A stretch of 25,412 nt of DNA from Candidatus Sivonenia alaskensis PMM_0068 (GTDB lineage Bacteria > Cyanobacteriota > Cyanobacteriia > Gloeobacterales > PMM-0068). Numbering within the stretch: position 1 is the stretch's first letter; every line of letters begins with the position of its first letter. Where the stretch lies: NCBI GenBank assembly GCA_949127685.1, contig CASBPW010000308.1, forward strand, positions 1 through 25,412, in the 5' to 3' direction. Position numbers and translations under genes: made by a program. The notes beneath the pieces are model-generated. The model was not told where the DNA came from. It made no database searches and was given only the letters and a program-made list of their open reading frames with translations. Of the stretch, positions 13,723 to 21,343 are shown piece after piece.

Positions 13723-14434
13723 AGTAGAAAACCTAGATGTCTACTACGGGCAAAGCCATATCCTCAGAAATGTCCACCTGGATATTCCCCAGGGATCTAT
13801 GGTCTGCTTAATTGGGCGTAATGGGGTAGGCAAAACCACCCTTCTCAAAAGCATTATTGGTCTACTGAGTGCTAAAAAAGGCCGGATTGCGCTCACGGGC
13901 AAAGACCTTACCCAAGCGACCCCTGACAAACGCAGTAAAAGTGGGATTGCCTATGTCCCCCAAGGGCGGGAAATTTTCTCTGGGCTTTCGGTGTATGAAA
14001 ATATGCTGCTGGGCTTAGAAGCCGCTCCCCAAAAAAAGGTGTCCAAAAAGAAAGCGGAGATAGAAGCCCGTATGGAAACAATTTTTGAACTCTTCCCCAT
14101 ACTTAAAACCATGGCAAAACGCCGAGGGGGAGATCTAAGCGGTGGCCAACAACAACAACTGGCCATCGGTCGGGCTTTGATGTCCGAACCAAAGCTTCTG
14201 CTTCTGGATGAACCCACGGAAGGTATTCAGCCTTCCATCGTTCAGGAAATTGAAGAGACCCTGAGCCGGATCAACCGCGAGCAAGGACTAACTATTTTGT
14301 TCGTTGAGCAAAATTTGGAATTTGTTCGTCGGCTGGCTCAGCAATTTCATGTCATGGAGAAAGGCCGTTTAGTGGCTGGTGGACCTATCCAAGAACTCCA
14401 GCAAGACCTGGTAGCTCGCTACCTAACCGTCTAA
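13715..14434 (+). CDS. urtE: Urea ABC transporter, ATP-binding protein UrtE
   Basis: This 239-residue ATPase is of the LivF type. Walker A GRNGVGKTT is at residues 34-42, the Q-loop is in IAYVPQGREIFSGLSV, the signature is LSGGQQQQLAIGRAL, Walker B is LLLLDEPTEGIQPS, and the switch His position is replaced by Gln in ILFVEQNLEF, as is usual for LivF/UrtE proteins. The start is the ATG at 13715, overlapping the urtD stop (ATGCTTGA); a longer open frame upstream runs through urtD and is not family-like. It is the last gene of the urt operon, followed by a hairpin and T-run. Confidence 0.97.
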   Translation: MLEVENLDVYYGQSHILRNVHLDIPQGSMVCLIGRNGVGKTTLLKSIIGLLSAKKGRIALTGKDLTQATPDKRSKSGIAYVPQGREIFSGLSVYENMLLGLEAAPQKKVSKKKAEIEARMETIFELFPILKTMAKRRGGDLSGGQQQQLAIGRALMSEPKLLLLDEPTEGIQPSIVQEIEETLSRINREQGLTILFVEQNLEFVRRLAQQFHVMEKGRLVAGGPIQELQQDLVARYLTV

Positions 14435-14454
14435 ATTGTCCCCCATGAACTATT

Positions 14455-14494
14455 ACGCCGCAAATCAGCCAGTAATCTACTGATGAGGCGTTTT
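14455..14494 (+). terminator. Terminator after urtE
   Basis: The outer arms ACGCC/GGCGT (14455-14459, 14487-14491) and the inner arms ATCAG/CTGAT (14464-14468, 14480-14484) are followed by TTTT. It separates the urt operon from the porin gene, perhaps with read-through. Confidence 0.6.
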
Positions 14495-14556
14495 AACCTA
14501 ATGATAAGGTTCGCAAATTCTGCCCCTTGTCTTTCTGTGAAGGAGTGCGTGATCGT

Positions 14557-16224
14557 ATGAAGATAAAATCGTCCATAGCTCAAAGTTTATCCCTAACCAC
14601 AGCCTTTCTATGGTTAGGGACTATCGCCCAAGTTCAAGCGGCGCCTGACACCTCGGTCTCTGGTATTTTGAACAATGCATCTACAGCCCAGGTCAGTTCT
14701 GTTTCTGAACTTACTGATGTGGACCCCAACAGCTGGGCCTTTCAAGCCCTTAAATCACTGGTAGAACGCTATGGCTGTATTGAGGGTTATCCCAGCAAGA
14801 AATATCTGGGTAACCGTCCCTTGAGCCGCTATGAGTTCGCTGCAGGCTTGAATGCGTGTTTGGACAAAATCGGCGAACAAATCGCAGCAGCAGTAGAACC
14901 CCTGGCGACCAAAGATGATTTAGCTGCCCTCCAACGCCTACAGGAAGAATTCAAGGCAGAATTGGCCATCCTCAGAGGTCGCATCGAGGCCTTAGAAGCT
15001 AAGGTCACAGAATTAGAATACCAGCAGTTCTCCACCACCACGAAGCTAGATGGCTCTGTCGTCTTTAACATCACAGGCGGCGGTGCTGGTAGTGATGTTG
15101 TCTCCAACCTCTACAGTACAGCGGCTGGAACGGTCACCCCAGGGAACGCTGCGAATACGACTTCTACCGGACGGACTACGCTCAACTTCCGTTCCACCTT
15201 TACGGGCAAAGACCAATTACGGATTCGTGTACGCGGCTTTACGGGGGATGATATCTCAGGAACTTTAGGCGCAGGCACCGGGGTCGGCACCTTATTCACT
15301 TCCGGTTCCGGCAATCAACCGAATGGCCTTTCTACGGCTACGTTTGACAAGGTGTACTATACATCTCCTCTCTTCGCCGATAATGTGCGCGTCTGGGTAG
15401 GCCCTCGCCTCCAGGGTATCGACATCATCGACGGCAACCGTTTTGCAGGTGGGGACGATCTCGAGACCTTCTCCACCGTTTTTGCTAGCTATAACCCCTT
15501 GATTTCGGGCGTAGTCCATAGTGGACCAGGAGCTGCCTTTGATTGGAAAATCAGTGACCAATTTAGCTTCCGCGGCCTTTATATGGCAGCTAATGGCGGC
15601 GACTCTTTCGGCTATGGAGATGGGGGCATCGCAGGAGGCACGAGTAAGGTATCGGCTGAAGTAGAGTTTAGGCCAGTTCAAGAAGCTGCGATTCGCTTGC
15701 AATATGCCTATGTCAATGCCCAAAATACAGGGGGGAATAGCACCATCTTTGGCGGTGGAACCAATGCAGTTCTTGTCGGTACTGACCCCACCTTTGCTTC
15801 TGTGGGCGGTGTGCTTGCCAACAATGCTCAAACGAACGTCTTTGGGGTGAACGTGGACTGGGCGATAACGCCTGGTATAGGTCTCTTTGGCCGATTCTCC
15901 ACAGGAGATACGAGCATCCCCGGAGGCAATGGCAATGTGACCAGCAACAGCTACCACTTCGGTTTCTCTTTCGCCGACTTGTTTGCCATAGGAAACCTAG
16001 GAGGAATCGCCTTTGGTCAACCGATTCGGATTACGGGTAGTCCGGGAAGTCCGATTCAAGGAGCGGACTCCGGGACCGAGAATGACCTAGAGTTGTTCTA
16101 TCGTTTTCAGATCAACTCCCGTTTATCGATCACCCCAGACATCCAGTTTTACTTCACCCCTGGAAGTGTCGCAGGCAACCCAACGATTACCGTCGGATTG
16201 CTACGTGCTTCTTACCAGTTCTAG
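14557..16224 (+). CDS. SLH-domain outer-membrane porin (OprB/SomA type)
   Basis: This 555-residue protein is a typical cyanobacterial major outer-membrane porin. It has a signal peptide (cleavage after VQA, about residue 28), then one S-layer-homology domain at about residues 50-104 (LTDVDPNSWAFQALKSLVERYGCIEGYP ending in RPLSRYEFAAGLNACLDKI), which binds the peptidoglycan layer. A coiled coil follows at about 115-155 (ATKDDLAALQRLQEEF, ILRGRIEALEAKVTELE), then a Gly/Thr/Ser-rich beta-barrel ending in aromatic Phe (RASYQF), the outer-membrane assembly signal. The ATG at 14557 is chosen because the signal peptide begins there and AAGGAG lies upstream; an earlier in-frame TTG adds ten unlikely residues. 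Placement directly after urtE suggests, but does not prove, a role in nutrient or urea passage. Confidence 0.93.
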   Translation: MKIKSSIAQSLSLTTAFLWLGTIAQVQAAPDTSVSGILNNASTAQVSSVSELTDVDPNSWAFQALKSLVERYGCIEGYPSKKYLGNRPLSRYEFAAGLNACLDKIGEQIAAAVEPLATKDDLAALQRLQEEFKAELAILRGRIEALEAKVTELEYQQFSTTTKLDGSVVFNITGGGAGSDVVSNLYSTAAGTVTPGNAANTTSTGRTTLNFRSTFTGKDQLRIRVRGFTGDDISGTLGAGTGVGTLFTSGSGNQPNGLSTATFDKVYYTSPLFADNVRVWVGPRLQGIDIIDGNRFAGGDDLETFSTVFASYNPLISGVVHSGPGAAFDWKISDQFSFRGLYMAANGGDSFGYGDGGIAGGTSKVSAEVEFRPVQEAAIRLQYAYVNAQNTGGNSTIFGGGTNAVLVGTDPTFASVGGVLANNAQTNVFGVNVDWAITPGIGLFGRFSTGDTSIPGGNGNVTSNSYHFGFSFADLFAIGNLGGIAFGQPIRITGSPGSPIQGADSGTENDLELFYRFQINSRLSITPDIQFYFTPGSVAGNPTITVGLLRASYQF

Positions 16225-16256
16225 GTAGGCAGTTATTGGTATGTGATATCTAGTAA

Positions 16257-16286
16257 AGCGGGTAGGGAATCTCTACTCGCTTTTTT
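16257..16286 (+). terminator. Terminator after the porin gene
   Basis: AGCGGGTAG pairs with CTACTCGCT (16257-16265, 16273-16281, one G-T pair) around a 7-nt loop and runs into TTTTTT, 32 bases past the porin stop. Confidence 0.85.
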
Positions 16287-16428
16287 GCGTTTAATTTTGA
16301 CAAAGTCCCGAAGCATTTTCTTTAATTCATGATGCGAGCGCACGGAGTTTGACATGGGCTTTTGGGTGTACCGGTGCTCGAGTTTATCCTAGCTCAGGAG
16401 AAACAACTGGGCCTACCAGGAAACGGAT

Positions 16429-16746
16429 CTACCACTTTAAAAGGTTGAATCTTTCCATATCAATGGTTTGTCGATTGCGATAGATCGCTAGAATGATTGC
16501 CAGTCCTACAGCAGCTTCGGCAGCAGCTACGGTAATCACAAAAATGGTGAACAACTGTCCCCGGATATTTTGGGGGTCTATGTAGTTAGAAAATGCCAAC
16601 AAGTTGACGTTGACCGCATTGAGCATCAGTTCAATAGACATCAAAACCCGTACGACATTCCGAGAACTAATTAGTCCATAGATGCCTACACAAAAGAGGG
16701 CAGCAGCCAGCACCAGGAAATAGTTAAGATTCAGGGCAAAATTCAT
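16429..16746 (-). CDS. ndhE: NAD(P)H-quinone oxidoreductase subunit NdhE (4L, NuoK)
   Basis: This 105-residue protein has three hydrophobic helices and is NdhE/NuoK of the NDH-1 complex, which in cyanobacteria takes electrons from ferredoxin to plastoquinone in respiration and cyclic electron flow. The conserved membrane glutamates are visible in LMSIELMLNAVNVN and in VAAAEAAVGLAI. Its usual length is about 100 residues. It starts 4 bases after the ndhG stop in the order ndhI-ndhG-ndhE. It is the last gene of the cluster and faces the porin gene tail to tail. Confidence 0.96.
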   Translation of the reverse strand: MNFALNLNYFLVLAAALFCVGIYGLISSRNVVRVLMSIELMLNAVNVNLLAFSNYIDPQNIRGQLFTIFVITVAAAEAAVGLAIILAIYRNRQTIDMERFNLLKW

Positions 16747-16750
16747 CTTC

Positions 16751-17374
16751 TTATTCCTCTGAGGCTGTACTCACAGGGAGCTTTTTGAGTGCTGGTTCCA
16801 GGTCTTCTCTAGAGCGTTCAGGTAATACCAAAGGCTCGTCCCCCGTCACGGTTTGGTCTGGAACGAATTCACGTCGGGCCAGCATAATGGCACCCACCAA
16901 AGCCATCAGAAGCAACACAGAAGAAACTTCAAAGGGCAAAAGATAGTTCGTGAAAAATTGTTCACCAATCTTGAGGGTGGTGTTTGTAACAGGTGCTTCC
17001 GTAGAATAAGGCCAAGGAGTCCTAACTACGGTCGTAGCGATCAAACTAAAAAGTCCAAAACAAACAATACCGCCGATACCATCCCGGATTTTTTTGAGGG
17101 GAACAGGCGTTTCAGGTGCTTGGCGATTGACGAGCATGATCGCAAACAGAATGAGGACGTTTACGGCCCCAACGTATATCAAAATTTGAGCAGCCGCTAC
17201 AAAGTCAGCATTCAGTAGTAAGTAAATGCCTGAAAGACAAATGAAGGTAAAGCCCAGTAGAAAAGCGGCATAGAGCATATTGGGAGCGAGGACTACACCC
17301 AGAGACGCTCCAATAATGAGAGCACTCAAGATGAAAAAACTAACGAACTGAACCCCGGTTCCTAAACTAGGCAT
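16751..17374 (-). CDS. ndhG: NAD(P)H-quinone oxidoreductase subunit NdhG (6, NuoJ)
   Basis: This 207-residue protein is NdhG/NuoJ, a five-helix proton-channel subunit of NDH-1. It shows LAPNMLYAAFLLGFTFICLSG, then AAAQILIYVGAVNVLILFAIMLV (a hallmark of the family) and LLMALVGAIMLARRE before a hydrophilic tail. The start is set at the ATG at 17372-17374, which overlaps the ndhI stop (ATGCCTAG). The frame runs 46 codons further upstream, but that part is charged and antiparallel to nothing in the family. Translational coupling with ndhI is likely. Confidence 0.95.
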   Translation of the reverse strand: MPSLGTGVQFVSFFILSALIIGASLGVVLAPNMLYAAFLLGFTFICLSGIYLLLNADFVAAAQILIYVGAVNVLILFAIMLVNRQAPETPVPLKKIRDGIGGIVCFGLFSLIATTVVRTPWPYSTEAPVTNTTLKIGEQFFTNYLLPFEVSSVLLLMALVGAIMLARREFVPDQTVTGDEPLVLPERSREDLEPALKKLPVSTASEE

Positions 17375-17993
17375 CCCCTTTATCTCCCAGTTCTTTTTGA
17401 ATTTGCTCTTTCTGAATTCGCTCAAGAATAGTAGCAGGCAATTCTCCTGCCCGAGCCCCGCCGGGGCTATGCTCGTGAGCCGGCTGTATCGCTCCATCCG
17501 GCAGATAACCAAACTCTCGAATCGCGCTCACTTCTGCCACTTGGGTAACGTTGATAGGCAAACGACCTAGGGCCACATCGTCAAAATTCAGCTCATGGCG
17601 GTCATAGACAGAGAGTTCATATTCTTCCGTCATCGAAAGAGCATTCGTAGGACAGTATTCGACACAATTACCGCAGAAGATACATACCCCGAAGTCAATA
17701 GAGTATGAATTGAGCTCCTTCTTCTTGGTCTCTTTATTCATCACCCAATCGACTACGGGCAGGTTAATCGGGCAGACGCGGACACAAACTTCACAGGAAA
17801 TACACTTGGGCCGCTCAAAGTGGATCCTTCCTCGGAAGCGCTCTGAGGGAATCAATTTTTCGTAAGGATAGTTTACCGTGACAGGCTTACGACGAATATG
17901 ATCGAAAACCACACCCAAGCCCTGTCCAATATATCGGGTATTGTCAAAGACTTCTTTTGCGTACCCACCCATTTTTTCTAGAAACTTCACCAT
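17367..17993 (-). CDS. ndhI: NAD(P)H-quinone oxidoreductase iron-sulfur subunit NdhI
   Basis: This 208-residue protein is NdhI, the peripheral subunit with two 4Fe-4S clusters next to the quinone site. The motifs are CISCEVCVRVCP (Cys 64, 67, 70, 74) and CIFCGNCVEYCP (Cys 104, 107, 110, 114). YPYEKLIPSERFRGRIHFE and YDRHELNFDDVALGRLP are typical cyanobacterial blocks. The start is the ATG at 17991-17993 (MVKFLEK), matching the usual MKFL-type N terminus. In-frame ATGs at 18035 and 18077 would add 14 or 28 residues and none has a clear ribosome-binding site, so the start is not certain. In most cyanobacteria ndhA precedes ndhI; here the next gene upstream is ftsX. Confidence 0.95.
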   Translation of the reverse strand: MVKFLEKMGGYAKEVFDNTRYIGQGLGVVFDHIRRKPVTVNYPYEKLIPSERFRGRIHFERPKCISCEVCVRVCPINLPVVDWVMNKETKKKELNSYSIDFGVCIFCGNCVEYCPTNALSMTEEYELSVYDRHELNFDDVALGRLPINVTQVAEVSAIREFGYLPDGAIQPAHEHSPGGARAGELPATILERIQKEQIQKELGDKGDA

Positions 17994-18170
17994 TCGTGCG
18001 GTTTTCCAGAGTAAGTTTATTTGCTCACCGTTCATTGTAACTATACTTTGCGCCGCTATCAGGAAACCGCAGACCATGAATTCTAGGAAGAAAGCATAGA
18101 TAATTGTCTATTGTAGAAATCAGGGTAAGCAGCGGCTGGCACAGATTTAGATCCATATCCCCAAAATGCC

Positions 18171-19058
18171 CTATCGCAAATACTTACTCACTGCCAGCAA
18201 ACTACCCAAAGACCCCAAACCGACTCCAGAGCCTACTAAGATCCAGGGCAAAAGGTTAGCTTGTTCCTCGCTGATTTCTAGCACCATAAAAGGCACATTA
18301 ACTTGGATTTGTTGGGCCAGGAATTGGTCTGTGTAATGGAGTCCCCCCCAAGCGATCATCGCTGCCACTAACCCGAGGGTGAGCCCTTCCAGTAGAAAAG
18401 GCATATAAATCCAAATGGGAGCAGCCCCTACAAGCTGCATCACTTCAATTTCCTTGCGACGAGAAAGAACTACCAGACGAATTGTCGTCGTGATTACTGC
18501 TACCGCTGTAAATCCCAGTAAGCCTGTAACGCCCAAACCAATCCAGCGTACTGTCTTATCGATTTGGATCAAACGGTTAGCGGCCTCTCCCCCATAACGG
18601 GTTTGCGCTACGCCAGGGACTGCTTTGAGTTGCTCTGCAACGGTGGTCACCTGCTCTGGAGTAGCCACTTTGACCCGGAGACTATCGACTAGAGGATTTC
18701 CTTCTAGGGTTTGCGTAAGGTCCTGCTTTAGCCCCATTTCTTTTTGAAGTTGGCTGAGTGCATCCTTCTTGGTTTGAAGCGTGACTTTCTGCACTCCATC
18801 CAACGTCTCCACTTTCTGCATAAGCTTTTTGCCAGAAGCTTCTGGAGTCAAGTACACCGACACTTCCAACTGGCTTCCCAGCGTCGCTACGGCATTTTGC
18901 AACTGCCAGGAGAGCCGAGTCCCAAATCCAAACAGGAACAACAGAATGACGAGCGTACTGACGGCGGCCCAATTCATCCAACCGCCCCGGCGCAACCCAG
19001 TCAGCGTTTCCTTGAGAATAAAATCAGCGCGGGTAAAGACCTGTTGTACAAAGACCAT
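18171..19058 (-). CDS. ftsX: Cell-division ABC transporter-like permease FtsX
   Basis: This 295-residue membrane protein is FtsX. Helix 1 is at about residues 29-53 and is followed by a large periplasmic loop (about 55-170, containing LEVSVYLTPEAS and GVQKVTLQTKKDAL). Then come three helices (about 170-195, 220-242, 265-290) and the conserved cytoplasmic segment VVLSRRKEIEVMQLVGAAPIWI. FtsEX couples ATP hydrolysis in the cytoplasm to activation of peptidoglycan hydrolases during division. The ATG overlaps the ftsE stop by one base (TGATG). Confidence 0.94.
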   Translation of the reverse strand: MVFVQQVFTRADFILKETLTGLRRGGWMNWAAVSTLVILLFLFGFGTRLSWQLQNAVATLGSQLEVSVYLTPEASGKKLMQKVETLDGVQKVTLQTKKDALSQLQKEMGLKQDLTQTLEGNPLVDSLRVKVATPEQVTTVAEQLKAVPGVAQTRYGGEAANRLIQIDKTVRWIGLGVTGLLGFTAVAVITTTIRLVVLSRRKEIEVMQLVGAAPIWIYMPFLLEGLTLGLVAAMIAWGGLHYTDQFLAQQIQVNVPFMVLEISEEQANLLPWILVGSGVGLGSLGSLLAVSKYLR

Positions 19059-19873
19059 CAGCGAACATCCAATTCTACAAGTTGATTTTGCTCAAAGGTA
19101 ACCACTCGCTTCGCAAAAGTCTGAACAATGGTTTCGTCATGCGTGGTGACTACAATCGTCACGCCCATATCATTCAGCTGCCTGAGGATTTCTAGCACAC
19201 TCCAGGTATTACCGGCATCTAGGTTTCCGGTGGGTTCATCAGCCAGAAGCAAAACAGGAGTGTGCACAATCGCTCGTGCAATAGCCACCCGCTGCTGCTC
19301 ACCTCCAGAGAGTTGTTCAGGGAAGTGTTCGGCCTTTTCCTCCAAACCTACGATTTTGAGGGTGGGTAAGAGGCGACGACGAATTTCAGCTTTAGGAAAA
19401 TTTTGAGCCTGCAAAGCAAATGCAACATTTTCTGCCACCGTGCGCCGGGGCAACAACTTGTAGTCTTGAAATACCACGCCGATACGGCGGCGTAAACAAG
19501 ACAAGCTATGGCCACGCAGTTTATTCAGTCGGGTTCCATCTACAACCACTTCACCACTGGTAGGCTTTTCTTCGCCATAGAGCATCTTCAGCAGCGTGGA
19601 TTTTCCCGCCCCTGAAATCCCCGTGATAAATAGGAAATCACCTTGACGGATGTCCAAGTCTATAGATAAGCTTCGCCCCTGCTTGTCATAGGTTTTGGTC
19701 ACCTTATGCAAATAGGCAATAACTTTTTCAGTCTCCGAGAGCGCAAGCGTTTGCCCCTGCGGCATCAGCACCGAAGAGACCTCTTTAGTCGCAAAGGCCC
19801 GCTCGCCTGGGCGTGCTTCTGTCAAAGAGGACAGAATGGAGCGCAGGTTACGGGAAGAGGAGGGGACATCCAT
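19058..19873 (-). CDS. ftsE: Cell-division ATP-binding protein FtsE
   Basis: This 271-residue protein is FtsE. Walker A GISGAGKST is at residues 85-93, the Q-loop is in IGVVFQDYKLLPRRTV (with the FtsE-typical DYKLL), the signature is LSGGEQQRVAIARA, Walker B is VLLLADEPTGNLD, and the switch His is in VVTTHDE. The start is the ATG at 19871-19873, which overlaps the wecG stop as TGATG. This gives an N-terminal extension of about 50 residues, Ser-rich, before the ATPase core; an internal ATG at 19765 would remove most of it. It forms the inner-membrane complex with FtsX, encoded directly downstream. Confidence 0.94.
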   Translation of the reverse strand: MDVPSSSRNLRSILSSLTEARPGERAFATKEVSSVLMPQGQTLALSETEKVIAYLHKVTKTYDKQGRSLSIDLDIRQGDFLFITGISGAGKSTLLKMLYGEEKPTSGEVVVDGTRLNKLRGHSLSCLRRRIGVVFQDYKLLPRRTVAENVAFALQAQNFPKAEIRRRLLPTLKIVGLEEKAEHFPEQLSGGEQQRVAIARAIVHTPVLLLADEPTGNLDAGNTWSVLEILRQLNDMGVTIVVTTHDETIVQTFAKRVVTFEQNQLVELDVR

Positions 19874-20613
19874 CAGGAAGAAACTCCAGAACGAAGTACG
19901 TGCCAAGCAAATCTCGGAAGCGCGAGCATTCTACGCCAGCGCCACGGCTCCTTATACAGGCGATAGGCCCATTCCAAATTGTTGTCTCTAAACCACTGCG
20001 GAGCCCGTTCCTTAGCACCTGTCCAGACATCAAAGCTGCCGCCAACACCAATCCATAAAGCCTGTGGAGCAGCATCCCGCCAGCGTTGGATCGTGAATTC
20101 TTGTTTAGGAACTCCCAAACCAAGCAAGATCAAATGGGGTTTAGTCCGGGCAATATTGGCTTGAATCTCAGATTCTTGTCCTGCCGTGAAATAACCATCC
20201 TGCGTGCCGACTATCTGAAGCCCTGGATATTTCTTTTCCCATTCAGGGGCCAAAGCCTGCACCAGACCAGGAGCCGCTCCAATCAGATAGACACGCCAAC
20301 GCCTTTGTCCAGCGCCAGGCAGGAGATTGGTCACAAGCTCAATCCCTGGACAACGGGAGACCTGAATTTCAGTACGGTTTGATTTATTTAAGGCCCAGAC
20401 CACCCCAGAACCATCGGGAACAACCAATTCAGCACAACGAATCAGTTCTGCCAAGCGTGGCTCTTCTTTAGCCAACATCGTCATCTCAGCATTGAGGGTC
20501 ACGACATGGACCCCTAGCCCTTGTTCTCCTTGGGCGAGTAACCAATCGAGGTAATCCCCGGCAAGATGCACGGGCATACCAAGTACAGAAGAAGTAGGGA
20601 GCGCAGTCGTCAA
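19873..20613 (-). CDS. WecG/TagA/CpsF family glycosyltransferase (GT26)
   Basis: This 246-residue protein is a GT26 glycosyltransferase, the family that adds N-acetylmannosaminyl-type sugars to lipid-linked GlcNAc in surface polysaccharide or teichoic-acid-like synthesis. Family blocks are visible: VLGMPVHL near the N terminus, HVVTLNAEM (with the conserved Asn), VVPDGSGVVWA with the catalytic-type Asp, YLIGAAPG, GYFTAGQE, and LILLGLGVPKQEFTIQRW followed by IGVGGSFDVWTGAKERAP. The start is probably the TTG at 20611-20613, since family similarity reaches back to SSVLG; there is no clear ribosome-binding site, and an ATG at 20577 is the alternative. It overlaps ftsE by one base (TGATG), so the three genes are one operon. 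The exact sugar is unknown. Confidence 0.88.
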   Translation of the reverse strand: MTTALPTSSVLGMPVHLAGDYLDWLLAQGEQGLGVHVVTLNAEMTMLAKEEPRLAELIRCAELVVPDGSGVVWALNKSNRTEIQVSRCPGIELVTNLLPGAGQRRWRVYLIGAAPGLVQALAPEWEKKYPGLQIVGTQDGYFTAGQESEIQANIARTKPHLILLGLGVPKQEFTIQRWRDAAPQALWIGVGGSFDVWTGAKERAPQWFRDNNLEWAYRLYKEPWRWRRMLALPRFAWHVLRSGVSS

Positions 20614-20778
20614 GGGTAAGCGCCGATATCAGAGCGGTGAGGAATTGTCACCATATAAGCATTGCCCCTGCCTTTTGTCTACGCTAGGGCTAGTGTAAAA
20701 ATCCTAGAAAACCATAAGTGCAGGCGCAAAACACAGTCTTCAGCTTACCCAAATTCTGGCCCGCAGTCTCAAAAGACC

Positions 20779-20931
20779 TTAATCGTAAGAAATCGTACTC
20801 GCTTCTACTTGGGCGGCGTTGTAGATATCGGCATCATCAATCTCAGGGGGTGCTACCGAAAGGTCTGCTCCCGTGAACGATCCATCAAAATCATCCAGGT
20901 CTAAGTCCATGAGCAAAAATTCATCTTCCAT
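20779..20931 (-). CDS. Small highly acidic protein overlapping queD (50 aa)
   Basis: This is a 50-residue open frame beginning MEDEFLLMDLDLDDFDGSF and ending STISYD, then TAA. It contains 15 Asp/Glu and no Lys, Arg or His, so it is extremely acidic. Its ATG (20929-20931) lies inside the last codons of queD and overlaps the queD stop by 11 bases, the pattern of translational coupling also used by other operons in this window. No signal peptide or membrane segment is present. I do not recognise a family. The alternative is that it is a chance frame, but the biased composition, coupling and a stop followed by non-coding sequence favour a real gene. The operon order would be fur-queD-this gene. 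Confidence 0.6.
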   Translation of the reverse strand: MEDEFLLMDLDLDDFDGSFTGADLSVAPPEIDDADIYNAAQVEASTISYD

Positions 20932-21331
20932 GCAGTTCGTCCCAAAAAGTCATGTCTGTTTGAGTCTTCAGTCTAAGTCCATAGTAATCGCAACGGACGC
21001 TGCAGGTTTCTGCAATGGAGATACAGTACAACCCAGGCAACTCAGGGGCAATCCGCTCCCACAACCAAGTACAGAGGATTTCACTGGTGGGATTTTCTAG
21101 ACCAGGAATTTCGTTGAGATAGTAATGGTCTAATTTTTCAATCCAGGGATTCACCTGAGCCGTGATGTCCCCATAGTCAATGACCCAGCCAATTTCAGAC
21201 TCTATTTCGCCCCGCACAAAAACTTCTACCTGAAAGCTATGTCCATGCAGACGGGCACATTTGTGCCCTTCAGGAACATGGGGCAAGCGATGAGCTGCTT
21301 CAAAAGAAAAAGATTTGCGTAGCGTAAACAT
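20921..21331 (-). CDS. queD: 6-carboxytetrahydropterin synthase-like protein QueD
   Basis: This 136-residue protein belongs to the QueD/6-pyruvoyl-tetrahydropterin synthase family, which acts on dihydroneopterin triphosphate in queuosine (7-deazaguanine) or pterin synthesis. The zinc ligands are His14 (FEAAHRLP) and the two His of CARLHGHSF, where the Cys-x3-His-Gly-His pattern supports QueD activity. The Asp/His pair in KLDHYYLNEI and the terminal-part Glu of ENPTSEI are also present. The ATG at 21329-21331 is used; the frame extends two codons to a TTG. It follows the fur gene by 12 bases on the same strand and overlaps the small acidic ORF at its 3' end. No other queuosine gene is in the window. 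Confidence 0.9.
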   Translation of the reverse strand: MFTLRKSFSFEAAHRLPHVPEGHKCARLHGHSFQVEVFVRGEIESEIGWVIDYGDITAQVNPWIEKLDHYYLNEIPGLENPTSEILCTWLWERIAPELPGLYCISIAETCSVRCDYYGLRLKTQTDMTFWDELHGR

Positions 21332-21343
21332 GGGCAACAGGGC

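Noticed and set aside
15292..15957. 221-residue minus-strand open frame opposite the porin
   Set aside because: It is antisense to the beta-barrel region, has no ribosome-binding site and no recognisable domain.
20662..21100. Plus-strand open frames overlapping the acidic small ORF and queD
   Set aside because: They are antisense to queD and to the acidic ORF, without ribosome-binding sites or family features.
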